Source: Patulibacter brassicae (lineage in GTDB: Bacteria; Actinomycetota; Thermoleophilia; Solirubrobacterales; Solirubrobacteraceae). Taken from it: 64,000 nucleotides of DNA. The notes below the pieces were generated by a model, which searched no databases, was not told the DNA's origin, and saw only the letters and a program-made list of their open reading frames with translations. Position numbers and translations under genes: made by a program. Location: NCBI RefSeq assembly GCF_033949425.1, contig NZ_JAXAVX010000009.1, positions 76,115 to 140,114 on the forward strand. Direction: 5' to 3'. Position 1 is the stretch's first letter, and each line of letters begins with the position of its first letter. Shown one piece after another: positions 43,314 to 53,761 of this stretch.

Positions 43314-44168
43314 CTACCCCTTGAAGGAGACCTGGGCGTCCGGGAACAGCGACAGGTACGCGAGGTTGAAGAAGGCGTCGAACCCCCAGATCAACGCGAA
43401 TGACACGACGATCGTCTGGTTCACCGCGCGACCGACCCCCTCGGTGCCGCCGGAGGCCGTCAGCCCCTTGTACGAGGCGACGACGGCGACCATCGCGCCG
43501 ATGATCACGAAGCGGATCAGCGCCCCGTAGATGTCCAGCGCGGTCAGCGACCCGCGCGTGGAGGCGAAGAGGACCTCGCGCGAGTACCCGAACTGGCCCG
43601 GGGCCAGCACGGCGTTCGCGAGCTCGAGGAACAGCACGCAGAGCATCCCGAGCACCGGGCAGATCAGGGCGCCGGCGACGACCTTCGGCACGACGAGCAT
43701 CCGGATCTTGTCGACGCCGAGGACGTCCAGCGCGTCGAGCTCCTCCCGTGCCTTGCGCGAACCGATGTCCGCCGCCATGGCGCTGCCGGCCACGCCGGCG
43801 AAGACCATGCCCGTCGTCCAGATCGCCATCTCGCGCATGAGGCCGACGATCACGGCGCCGCCCTCGCGGTCCGACGCGCCGAGCACCTCGGTGATGCCGC
43901 CGAGGACGAAGAACCCGAAGCCGATCACGAAGACGGTCGCGACGACCGCGAGCGGCAGGACGCACCGCTGGACGGTCAGCGACATCTCCACCACGGCGGC
44001 GCGCCAGTAGCCCCGGGGTGGGGTCAGGGCTTCGCGCGCGGCGACGAGGAAGAGCCAGCCCATGCCGCCGGCGGTCCGCAGCCAGCCGAAGGCCGTCGAG
44101 GACGCGACGGCGTCGGCGGCGCGGGGCGGGGCGGGGCGGGGGGGCCGGGTGGCGTCGACGTTGCTCAT
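43314..44168 (-). CDS. MlaE/YrbE family ABC permease (first of pair)
   Basis: A 284-residue MlaE-family permease. The coupling loop is ADIGSRKAREELDALDVLGVDKIRMLVVPK and the C-terminal family motif is YKGLTASGGTEGVGRAVNQTIV. It is the YrbEA-like partner of the next gene. ATG 44168 overlaps the stop of the upstream membrane-protein gene by four bases. In other actinobacteria such pairs lead mce operons for sterol or fatty-acid import; here the mce genes are missing and oxidase-like subunits follow. Confidence 0.93.
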   Translation of the reverse strand: MSNVDATRPPRPAPPRAADAVASSTAFGWLRTAGGMGWLFLVAAREALTPPRGYWRAAVVEMSLTVQRCVLPLAVVATVFVIGFGFFVLGGITEVLGASDREGGAVIVGLMREMAIWTTGMVFAGVAGSAMAADIGSRKAREELDALDVLGVDKIRMLVVPKVVAGALICPVLGMLCVLFLELANAVLAPGQFGYSREVLFASTRGSLTALDIYGALIRFVIIGAMVAVVASYKGLTASGGTEGVGRAVNQTIVVSFALIWGFDAFFNLAYLSLFPDAQVSFKG

Positions 44169-45013
44169 GCGCGGGCCGCCGCGACGGTCGGGCGGACCGG
44201 GTCGAGCGCGATCCCGGCCGTGAGCTCGTGGCGGGCGCGTCGCTCGGTCTCGATCTCGGCGCGGAGGCGCGCGAGCTCGGTCGCGACCGCCGGATCGGCG
44301 ATCGGGAGGGCGGCGCGCGGATCGGGCGACGCATCCCGGTGGATGGCCCGCACGGTCAGCGGCGTCATGGCCATCACCCAGAGGAAGAACATGATCGTGG
44401 GGATCCACCAGGGGTTCAGGCCGTTGTAGGCGAACGGCCCGCTCTGGAACAGCAGGCCGGTGAACCCGGGGAGGAAGCTGAACGCGACGAGGAAGCTGAA
44501 GTACCCCGACCAGCGCGGGAACACCGGCTGCGCGCGCCGGTCGGCGAGGATCGCCAGACCGGCGGCCACGCACCAGATCTCGAAGGTCGCGCCCGGCAGG
44601 ACCCAGAGGAGCCAGAACAGGTCGTTGAGCATCTGCGTGACCTCACCCGGCACGCTGCCGACGCGGAACGCCGCGAGGCCGCCGACGAGGCAGAGCAGGA
44701 TGCCGTTCATGCACGCCGTCCCCGCGGCGGCGATCTGGATGTGGAACAGGATCGGGTGCTGCGGCGCCGCGCGCCGGGTCTGGACGGCCACGGCCGCGCC
44801 CCACACGATCATGAGCGAGGCCCCGAACATCAGCAGCGACATGCCGACCAGCACGCCGGTCTTGTGCTCGGCGTAGGACGCGACGACGGTGGCGACGCTC
44901 GCCTGGGGGTCGTTGACCGGGATCATGCGCGCGAACCCCGCGACGCCGAGTCCGTAGAGCGCCGTCAGGAGCAGCCCTGTCAGCGCACACGTCAGCTGGA
45001 TCTTCCGGTCCAT
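44165..45013 (-). CDS. polytopic membrane protein, first gene of the YrbE operon
   Basis: A 282-residue integral membrane protein with about six to seven helices (for example QLTCALTGLLLTALYGLGVAGFA, GVLVGMSLLMFGASLMIVWGAAVAV and YFSFLVAFSFLPGFTGLLFQ). The cytoplasmic tail is ELARLRAEIETERRARHEL. I do not recognise a named family. ATG 45013 is chosen because GGAGGAG lies immediately upstream. The promoter region directly before it carries two palindromes likely bound by the TetR encoded just upstream. Its conserved position before the two YrbE genes suggests a structural or regulatory partner. Confidence 0.8.
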   Translation of the reverse strand: MDRKIQLTCALTGLLLTALYGLGVAGFARMIPVNDPQASVATVVASYAEHKTGVLVGMSLLMFGASLMIVWGAAVAVQTRRAAPQHPILFHIQIAAAGTACMNGILLCLVGGLAAFRVGSVPGEVTQMLNDLFWLLWVLPGATFEIWCVAAGLAILADRRAQPVFPRWSGYFSFLVAFSFLPGFTGLLFQSGPFAYNGLNPWWIPTIMFFLWVMAMTPLTVRAIHRDASPDPRAALPIADPAVATELARLRAEIETERRARHELTAGIALDPVRPTVAAARA

Positions 45014-45028
45014 CTCTCCTCCAAGATT

Positions 45029-45060
45029 GCGACTCAAGTCGCATGTGCGACTCGAGTCGC
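45029..45060. promoter_or_regulatory. two palindromic operators before the YrbE operon
   Basis: GCGACT-CA-AGTCGC at 45029-45042 and GCGACT-CG-AGTCGC at 45047-45060, centres 18 bases apart, between the tetR stop and the operon start. They would place two regulator dimers on nearly the same DNA face. Confidence 0.8.
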
Positions 45061-45063
45061 AGA

Positions 45064-45690
45064 TTAGAGAGGTGGAGACCGACGCGTCAAGCCGCCGCGC
45101 GCCAGCTCGCCCGCCTCGAGGAGATCGAAGCCCTCCTCGAGGATCTGACGGGCGCTCTTGCCGCTCGGGGAGGCGGTGAGCATCGCCGTCCGCACGACGC
45201 CGATCATCGCCGTGGCGAGGACCTGGCTCGTGACGTCGGTGTCGGGGTCAACGCCGGCCGACGCGGCGAAGAGCTCGGCGACGGCGCGCTCCCAGGCGAG
45301 GGTCATCGCCGTGAAGCGCGGCTGGAGGACCGGATCGGTCGTCAGGAGGCGGACGCGCAGGGGGTCCAGCTCGTCGTCGCTGTCCTCGAAGCTCGTCGCC
45401 TCGGCGGTGAGGACGCGCCGCGCTATCGCCCACGGGTCCTCCGCCGGCGACGCCGCGCGGAACGTCGCCCGCATGTCCTCGAGGCGTTCGACGATGTCGC
45501 CGAGGAGGACGTCCTCCTTGGACTCGAACACCCGGAAGAACGTCGCGCGGTGGAAGTCCGACGCGGCCGCGATCTCCTCGACCGTGGTCGCCTCGAACCC
45601 CTGCTCGCGGAAGAGCCGCAGCGCGGCGAGCGTCAGGGCCCGGCGCGTCTGCTCCCGCTTGCGCTCGCGCCGGTTCGGTGCAGCAGCCAT
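45064..45690 (-). CDS. TetR family regulator of the YrbE operon
   Basis: A 208-residue TetR protein. The DNA-binding domain is RRALTLAALRLFREQGFEATTVEEIAAASDFHRATFFRVFESKEDVLLGD, preceded by a basic arm (NRRERKREQTRR). The C-terminal domain includes LRVRLLTTDPVLQPRFTAMTLAWERAVAELF. It lies directly upstream of, and on the same strand as, the YrbE operon, with two perfect dyads in the gap. It probably represses that operon and responds to a lipid-like ligand (inference). Start ATG 45690. Confidence 0.92.
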   Translation of the reverse strand: MAAAPNRRERKREQTRRALTLAALRLFREQGFEATTVEEIAAASDFHRATFFRVFESKEDVLLGDIVERLEDMRATFRAASPAEDPWAIARRVLTAEATSFEDSDDELDPLRVRLLTTDPVLQPRFTAMTLAWERAVAELFAASAGVDPDTDVTSQVLATAMIGVVRTAMLTASPSGKSARQILEEGFDLLEAGELARGGLTRRSPPL

Positions 45691-45857
45691 CGCGCCAACC
45701 TATTCGAGGGGGCTTGGACCCGACGGTCGCTGCACGTCCGCCGGGGCACCGCGGGGCGAGCCCCGCTCACGCCCGAACCGCGGCCCTACGAGGATGGGCC
45801 CTAACTCTGGGGGGTCCCCCGGGGGAGAACGCGGCCTCCCGCACCTAAGGTGCGCCC

Positions 45858-45950
45858 GTGCGCAACACCAGAGCTCTCCGTCGCCGTCGATCACTCCTGG
45901 CGGGGGCGCTGGCCTGCGCCCTGGCGTTGGGCGGCCGGGGCGGCGACGGG
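45858..45950 (+). pseudogene. truncated start of an exported protein
   Basis: GTG 45858 starts a good signal peptide, MRNTRALRRRRSLLAGALACALALGG, and a TAAGGT -10-like box lies eight bases before it. After about 28 residues the frame turns into the antisense of the facing AAA-type fragment and loses protein character. This looks like the 5' stump of a secreted or lipoprotein gene. The end coordinate is approximate. Confidence 0.45.
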
Positions 45951-46250
45951 GGCGGGTCCGGACAGGAGCGCCGGATCGGCCGCAACCGCCGGGCCGAGCG
46001 CCTCGGCCGCCACGCCGAAGGGCCACGCGGCGACGCCCGGCCGTCCCCGGGCCGGGAGGACGCGGACCCCGTCGTCGAACGTGGCCGCCAGCGCGCGCAC
46101 GACGCTCGTCTTGCCCATTCCCACCGCACCGGTGAGCAGCAGCGCGCGCGCCGGCTCGCCGGGTCGGACCGCGGCGCCGCGGCGCAGCGCCTCGAGGACG
46201 GCGCCGCGCTCCAAGAGGGTCCCGCCGCCCTCGGTCGCGAGCCGCTGCAC
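45891..46250 (-). pseudogene. truncated N-terminus of a LuxR/AAA-type regulator
   Basis: A 119-residue fragment. It begins with GTG 46250 and reads LLERGAVLEALRRGA...RALLLTGAVGMGKTSVVRALAATF, the N-terminal AAA_16 ATP-binding segment (Walker A GAVGMGKT) of large LuxR-family or MalT-like regulators. These proteins are normally 800-1000 residues; here the frame ends after Pro/Ala-rich residues with no sensor, Walker B or helix-turn-helix. It overlaps the stump of the facing gene, so a deletion or rearrangement joined the two starts. Confidence 0.6.
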
Positions 46251-46280
46251 GCGGGCAGCCTACGCGCAGCGGACCGCACC

Positions 46281-46316
46281 GAGGGGGCCGCGGCGCGCGC
46301 GCCGGCGCGCCCCCTT
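46281..46316 (-). terminator. metH terminator hairpin
   Basis: GGGGGC (46283-46288) pairs with GCCCCC (46309-46314), with an inner GC-rich stem, directly after the metH stop. Confidence 0.5.
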
Positions 46317-46333
46317 CGTCATCACGCGCCCGA

Positions 46334-49300
46334 TCAGGTGGCGGCGCCCTCGGCCTCGACGGCCTCGCCGTCCTCGACCTCGGCCTCGAGGAAGTCCGCC
46401 TCGATCCGCGTCGCGTCGCGGGAGGTGCCGCGGATGACCTCGTCGGGCGAGCCGTTCTCGAGGAAGCGGCCGTTGCGCATGCCGTAGTAGACGGCCTGCG
46501 GGTGGTGGAGGACCATCGCCAGCGTCGACTGCTCCGGGGTGGGGGAGTAGCCGTCGGTGAGCGCCATCCCGATCTGCGAGATGTCGAGCAGGTCGCGCAC
46601 CTTCTCGTGCTCGGACTGGTCGGGGATCGCCGGGTAGCCCCAGGAGAGGCGGCGGCCCTGCGTCTCGGGGATGCCGAACCAGCCGCGGAGCTTCCAGTGC
46701 AGCCACTCCGACAGGCCCTCGGCGGTCTGCACGCCGAGGCCGTGGACGAACAGCTGCTCGGCGTACTCGCCGTCCTTCTCGAGCTGCGCCATGAGTTCGG
46801 TGACCTCGTCGCCGACGGTCAGGGCCTGCACGGCCAGGACGTCGAGCTCCTCCGGCGCGCTCCAGGTCCCGTCGTCCTGCCGGACCCCGGGACGGAAGAA
46901 GTCGGCGCTCGCCATCCGGTCGCCGACCTGCTGGCGCGGGGTCACGAACCGCGTCAGCTCGGTCGCGCGGTCCTCGGGGTCGAGGACGACGATCTCGTTG
47001 CCGGCGGCGTAGCAGGGGAAGATCCCCAGCAGCGCCCGCGGGTGCAGGTACGTCTGCTCGCGCCACATCCGCTCGAGCTTGTGGCGGAAGCCCTCGCCGG
47101 CGTCCGGGTCCGACGGGTCGCCCTCGATGAGCTTCTTCCAGGCGTCGCCCTTGATGCCCTTGCCGCCCCAGTGGAGCTTGAAGAGCACGTGGGTGTCGAG
47201 GTGGCGGTAGAGCTCGTCCATGTCGACGGGGATCTCGCGCACGCCCCAGAACGGCGGCTCCGGGATCGGCACGTCGGTGGCGACCGGGGACCGGACGGTG
47301 TCGTCGTCGGTCGGCGGCAGGTCCTTCTCGACCTTCGCCTGGTCGCGCAGCTTGATCGCGCCCGCGCGGATCTCCTCGAGCATCTGCGGGTGCTCGTCGC
47401 GGTCGACCATCCGGTCCATCACGCCGAGGCCCTCGAAGGCGTCCTTGCAGTAGAAGACGCCGCCCTCGTAGGTCGTGTCGTCGTCCAGGCCGTTGGGGTG
47501 CAGCGCGCGGTAGGAGAAGTTGCGGTTGATCGCCGCGCCGCCGATGAGGACCGGGTACTTCAGGCCCTGGGCGTGGAGCTCCTGGACGGCCAGCGGCATC
47601 TGCTTGGACGTCGACACCAGCAGCGCCGACAGGCCGATCGCCGTGGCGTCGTGCTCCTTGGCCGCATCGAGGATCGTGCCGACCGGGACCTGCTTGCCGA
47701 GGTCGACGACGGTGTAGCCGTTGTTCGACAGGATCGTGTTGACGAGCGACTTGCCGATGTCGTGGACGTCGCCGAAGACCGTCGCCAGGACGACGGTGCC
47801 CTTCGTGTAGTCCGCGGTGCGCTCGAGGTAGTTCTCCAGCTGCGCGACGGCGCGCTTCATCACCTCGGCGGACTGCAGGACGAACGGCAGGATGAGCTCG
47901 CCGGCACCGAACTTGTCGCCGACCTCCTTCATCGCCGGCAGCAGCACGTCGTTGAGCACCGGCACGGCGCCGAGCTTCTCCACGGCGCGATCGATGTCGG
48001 CCTCGACGCCGTCGCGCTTGCGCTTGAGGATGCGGAAGTGCAGCGCCTCCTCCGGCTCCATCTCGGCGGTCGGGTCGACGGCCGGGCCGGCGTCCTCCTC
48101 CGCGCCCTGGGACTCGAAGTGGTTGATGAACCTCGGCAGCGCGTCGTCGCTGCGGTTCCAGACGAGGTCCTCGGCGAGCTGGCGCTCCGTCGGGTCGATC
48201 TCGCCCATCGGGATGATGTGCGCCGGGTTGACCATCGCGAGGTCCAGGCCGGCCTCGACGCAGTGGTAGAGGAAGACCGAGTTCAGGACCGAGCGGGCCT
48301 TCAGGCCGACGCCGAAGGAGACGTTCGACACGCCGAGCGACGTCTTCACGCCCGGCAGGCGGTCGCGGATCTGGCGGATCGCCTCGATCGTCTGGATCGC
48401 CGAGTCCTTCCACTCCTCGTCGCCGGTGGTGAGGGTGAAGGTCAGCAGGTCGAAGATCAGCGCCTCGGGCTCCAGCCCGTGCTCGTCGCAGGCGATCTGC
48501 TTGATCCGCTCGGCGATCTCGAGCTTGCGCTCGACCGTCTTGCCCATCCCGACCTCGTCGATGGTCAGGGCGATCACCGCGGCGCCGTGCTGCAGCGCCA
48601 GCGGGATGACCTCGTCCATCTTGTCGCGACCGGCCTCGAGGTTCACCGAGTTGACGATCGCGCGGCCGGGGATCTGCTCCAGGGCCGTCTTGATGACGTC
48701 GGGCTCGGTCGAGTCGATCTGGATCGGGGCGGGCTGCGTGAGGCTGATGCGCTTGACCACCTGGCGCATCTGCTCGGCCTCGTCCGTGCGCTCCGTGAGC
48801 GCGACGCAGACGTCGAGGACGTGCGCGCCGCCCTCGACCTGGCCCTCGGCGATGCCGACCAGGGCGTCGTAGTCCTCGGCGAGCAGGAGCTCCTTCGCCT
48901 TGCGCGAGCCCTGCGAGTTCACGCGCTCGCCGACGATCGTGGGCCGCGGCTCCTGCACGAGGTCGGCCGCCCCGATCATCGAGGAGACCTTGATCCCGCC
49001 GGTCGGGCGCTGCGCCTTCCCGGCGTCGTGCGAGGTCGCGCCGGCCGGCTTGGAGGCGACCCGCTCGGCGATCGCGGAGATGTGCTCCGGCGTCGTGCCG
49101 CAGCAGCCGCCGACGACGGCCACGCCGTACTGGTCGACGAACTCGCCCAGCGCCTTGGCCAGGGGCTCGGGCTGCTCGGGGAAGACCGTCTCGCCGTTGA
49201 CGCCCTGCTGCGGGATGCCGGCGTTCGGGATGCAGTGCACCGGGACGGAGCTGTGCTCGCCGAGGTAGCGGATCGCGTCGCGCATGTCCTCCGGGCCCGT

Positions 49301-49978
49301 CGAGCAGTTCAGGCCGATGACGTCGACCTTCAGCGCCTCGAGCGTCGTGAGGACCGCGGCGATGTCGGTGCCCAGCAGCATCTTGCCGCCGTTGGGCAGC
49401 AGCGACACGGAGATCTGCAGCGGCACCGAGCGGCCCAGCGTCTTGAACGCCTCGCGGGCGCCGAAGATCGCGGCCTTCACCTCGAGGATGTCCTGCGCGG
49501 TCTCGATGATGAGGAGGTCCGAGCCGCCCTCGACGAGGCCGCGGGACTGCTCCTCGAAGACCTCGACGAGCTCGCCGAAGCGGATGTTGCCGAGCGTCGG
49601 GTCGTCGGAGGCCGGCAGGAAGCCCGTCGGGCCGATCGAGCCGGCGACGAAGCGGTCCGGCCCGGCGGCCTTGCGGGCGATCTCCGCGGCGCGACGGTTG
49701 ATCTCCAGCGTGTGGTCGGCGAGGCCCCACTCGTCGAGCTTCAGGCGGGAGGCCTGGAACGAGTCGGTCTCCAGCACGACGGCGCCCGCGTCGAGCATCG
49801 TCGTGTGGAGCTCCTCGATGACGTCGGGCCGGTTGAGGACGAGGACCTCGTGCGCGCGGCCGGGGAGCCGGTAGTCCTTCTCCAGCGAGAGGTTCTTGTC
49901 CTCCAGCAGCGCGCCCATGGAGCCGTCGAAGACGACGACGCCCTCCCGCACCGCTGCCAGGTAATCGCGCTCGGCCAT
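46334..49978 (-). CDS. metH: cobalamin-dependent methionine synthase
   Basis: A 1214-residue MetH, transferring methyl from 5-methyl-tetrahydrofolate to homocysteine. Domains are in the usual order. The homocysteine domain spans 1-315, with zinc ligands in IGLNCSTGP and GGCCGTTP. The pterin-binding domain follows (about 340-620, VGERVNSQGSRKAKELL and QIDSTEPDVIKTALE). The cobalamin module is about 650-890, with the DVHDIGKSLV axial-His motif. The C-terminal activation domain is about 930-1190 (RALLGIFPCYAAG). The length matches complete enzymes. ATG 49978 opens the family N-terminus. It is divergent from katG; a perfect palindrome lies in the shared promoter region. No cobalamin riboswitch was seen. 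Confidence 0.96.
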   Translation of the reverse strand: MAERDYLAAVREGVVVFDGSMGALLEDKNLSLEKDYRLPGRAHEVLVLNRPDVIEELHTTMLDAGAVVLETDSFQASRLKLDEWGLADHTLEINRRAAEIARKAAGPDRFVAGSIGPTGFLPASDDPTLGNIRFGELVEVFEEQSRGLVEGGSDLLIIETAQDILEVKAAIFGAREAFKTLGRSVPLQISVSLLPNGGKMLLGTDIAAVLTTLEALKVDVIGLNCSTGPEDMRDAIRYLGEHSSVPVHCIPNAGIPQQGVNGETVFPEQPEPLAKALGEFVDQYGVAVVGGCCGTTPEHISAIAERVASKPAGATSHDAGKAQRPTGGIKVSSMIGAADLVQEPRPTIVGERVNSQGSRKAKELLLAEDYDALVGIAEGQVEGGAHVLDVCVALTERTDEAEQMRQVVKRISLTQPAPIQIDSTEPDVIKTALEQIPGRAIVNSVNLEAGRDKMDEVIPLALQHGAAVIALTIDEVGMGKTVERKLEIAERIKQIACDEHGLEPEALIFDLLTFTLTTGDEEWKDSAIQTIEAIRQIRDRLPGVKTSLGVSNVSFGVGLKARSVLNSVFLYHCVEAGLDLAMVNPAHIIPMGEIDPTERQLAEDLVWNRSDDALPRFINHFESQGAEEDAGPAVDPTAEMEPEEALHFRILKRKRDGVEADIDRAVEKLGAVPVLNDVLLPAMKEVGDKFGAGELILPFVLQSAEVMKRAVAQLENYLERTADYTKGTVVLATVFGDVHDIGKSLVNTILSNNGYTVVDLGKQVPVGTILDAAKEHDATAIGLSALLVSTSKQMPLAVQELHAQGLKYPVLIGGAAINRNFSYRALHPNGLDDDTTYEGGVFYCKDAFEGLGVMDRMVDRDEHPQMLEEIRAGAIKLRDQAKVEKDLPPTDDDTVRSPVATDVPIPEPPFWGVREIPVDMDELYRHLDTHVLFKLHWGGKGIKGDAWKKLIEGDPSDPDAGEGFRHKLERMWREQTYLHPRALLGIFPCYAAGNEIVVLDPEDRATELTRFVTPRQQVGDRMASADFFRPGVRQDDGTWSAPEELDVLAVQALTVGDEVTELMAQLEKDGEYAEQLFVHGLGVQTAEGLSEWLHWKLRGWFGIPETQGRRLSWGYPAIPDQSEHEKVRDLLDISQIGMALTDGYSPTPEQSTLAMVLHHPQAVYYGMRNGRFLENGSPDEVIRGTSRDATRIEADFLEAEVEDGEAVEAEGAAT

Positions 49979-50005
49979 GGCGTCAAGGCTAGCAACGATC
50001 GTCCA

Positions 50006-50031
50006 AACCTTGACACAAGCGTGTCAAGGTT
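50006..50031. promoter_or_regulatory. perfect palindrome between metH and katG
   Basis: AACCTTGACAC-AAGC-GTGTCAAGGTT: 11-bp arms, 4-base spacer, no mismatch. It includes TTGACA in both orientations, so it could overlap -35 boxes of either gene. It lies 28 bases from metH and 70 from katG. Confidence 0.75.
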
Positions 50032-50100
50032 CGCGCGACCGGTGGCCGGACCTCGAACCTGGGTAGCACCCACCCTGGTGGACCCCCACGGAGGAGCGAC

Positions 50101-52368
<2,268 letters not shown>

Positions 52369-52378
52369 CCGGCGCGGT

Positions 52379-52413
52379 CCGCGCGGGCGCGCCGTCCGGC
52401 GACGCCCGCGCGG
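52379..52413 (+). terminator. katG terminator hairpin
   Basis: 11-bp perfect stem CCGCGCGGGCG/CGCCCGCGCGG starting 11 bases after the stop. Confidence 0.6.
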
Positions 52414-52440
52414 GGCGGGGCGGTGTGCGAGGCTCGCGCC

Positions 52441-53190
52441 ATGCCGACCGCCACCGACCAGCCGAAGCTCGTCCTGCACCAACTCCCGCCGTCGCATCCG
52501 TGCGCCACGGTCCGGGCCGCGCTGCGGCTCAAGGGGCTGGAGGCCGAGGTCGTCGACCTCGACATGGCCGGGCACAACGCCGCGGTGGAGGAGGTCTACG
52601 GCGAGGGACGCCGCACGGTCCCCGGCCTGCTCGTCGACGATCGCCCGGTCCACGGCACGGTGGCGATCCTGCGCCGGCTCGAGGAGCTGCGCCCCGACGT
52701 CGCGCCGCTCTACCCGGACCCGATCGCCGACCGCGTGCGCGAGGCCGAGGACTGGGCCGACGGGCACCTGCAGGACCTCGGCCGGCGGCTGCCGTGGGGC
52801 GCGCTGCACTTCCGCCCCGAGCGGCTCGCCGCCCTGGCCGGCGGGGGACCGCTCGACCCCGCCGGGACCGACTACGCGATGCGCTTCGTGCGGGCCGCGT
52901 GGAAGTACCACGGGCTGAGCGCCGCCCGGCTGGCGGAGGACCTCGCCGGGCTGCCGGCCGTGCTCGCGCAGATCGGCGAGCTCGTCGACGAGGGCGTGCT
53001 CGGGGGCGAGGCGCCGAACGCCGCCGACCTCCACGTCGGGGCGACGCTGCGGGTCATCGCGGTCGTCGGGGACGTCCGGCCGCTCGTGGAGGCCAGCCCG
53101 GGCTGGTCGATCGTCGAGCGGTTCTTCCGGCCGGCGCCCGTCGCGATCCCGGCCGGCGCCTACCCCGAGGGCTGGACGCCGACCGCCTGA
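52441..53190 (+). CDS. glutathione S-transferase-like protein
   Basis: A 249-residue GST-type protein. The N-terminal thioredoxin-like half has KLVLHQLPPSHPCATVRAALRLKGLEAEVVDLD, RRTVPGLLVDDRPVHGTVAILRRLEE, with the cis-Pro (VPGLLVD) and the SxAI-like THR/ILE pair replaced by GTVAI. The C-terminal half is helical (ADRVREAEDWADGHLQ). Actinobacteria often lack glutathione, so the thiol used is unknown. Start ATG 52441. It is convergent with the rrf2 gene. Confidence 0.85.
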   Translation: MPTATDQPKLVLHQLPPSHPCATVRAALRLKGLEAEVVDLDMAGHNAAVEEVYGEGRRTVPGLLVDDRPVHGTVAILRRLEELRPDVAPLYPDPIADRVREAEDWADGHLQDLGRRLPWGALHFRPERLAALAGGGPLDPAGTDYAMRFVRAAWKYHGLSAARLAEDLAGLPAVLAQIGELVDEGVLGGEAPNAADLHVGATLRVIAVVGDVRPLVEASPGWSIVERFFRPAPVAIPAGAYPEGWTPTA

Positions 53191-53203
53191 GCGCCTCCTC
53201 GGC

Positions 53204-53686
53204 TCAGGCCGTCGCGCCGCCGAGCCACGCGCGCAGGCGCGGCATCGCGGCGCCGGCCGTGTCGCCCTGCACGTCCTGGGCGAGATCCGCGATCGAGACG
53301 TCGGCGAGCGCCGTGCGCCAGGCGTCCTCGGCGGCGAGCATCGCGCGGGCGATCGCGCACGGCCGGACGCAGGCCGACGGCGGCGCCGCGAGCGGCCCGC
53401 GCTGGCGGATCTCCGTACAGCGGAACGCCGGGGCCTCGCCGTCGATCGCGCGGACGACGTCGAGCAGCGAGATCTCCGCCGCGTCGCGCGTCAGCGCGTA
53501 GCCGCCGTCCTTCCCCTGCGTCGAGCGCACGAGGCCGGCGCGGGCCAGCGCCTGGAGGTGCTTGGCGAGGTACGTCGGCGACACGCCGTGCAGCTCGGCG
53601 AGCCGGGCGGCGGGCACGGGCGCGCGGGCCTGGCTCAGCGAGAGGCAGCAGTGCAGCCCCCATTCGACGCCTCCGGAGAGCTTCAT
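53204..53686 (-). CDS. Rrf2 family redox-type regulator
   Basis: A 160-residue Rrf2 protein. The winged helix is MKLSGGVEWGLHCCLSLSQ...VPAARLAELHGVSPTYLAKHLQALARAGLVRSTQGKDGGYALTR. Three cysteines in the sensor region, Cys90, Cys106 and Cys110, are arranged much like the cluster-binding cysteines of IscR/NsrR-type members, so redox or [2Fe-2S] sensing is plausible. ATG 53686. It is divergent from an NmrA-like gene; a perfect dyad lies between. This pairing with a quinone or NAD(P)-binding oxidoreductase is known for Rrf2 regulators. Confidence 0.92.
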   Translation of the reverse strand: MKLSGGVEWGLHCCLSLSQARAPVPAARLAELHGVSPTYLAKHLQALARAGLVRSTQGKDGGYALTRDAAEISLLDVVRAIDGEAPAFRCTEIRQRGPLAAPPSACVRPCAIARAMLAAEDAWRTALADVSIADLAQDVQGDTAGAAMPRLRAWLGGATA

Positions 53687-53706
53687 CGCCCCAACGAGGA
53701 TAGACG

Positions 53707-53735
53707 TTGTCCGAGTTGTGGTAGAACTCGGACAA
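53707..53735. promoter_or_regulatory. perfect palindromic Rrf2 operator
   Basis: TTGTCCGAGTT-N7-AACTCGGACAA, 11-bp arms with no mismatch, between the divergent rrf2 and nmrA-like genes. A third half site, TCCGAGTT, lies at 53742-53749. Confidence 0.8.
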
Positions 53736-53761
53736 CAATCATCCGAGTTCAGGAGTCCCTC

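Noticed and set aside
49979..50100. Cobalamin riboswitch before metH
   Set aside because: The leader is too short and lacks the B12-box; only the palindrome is present.
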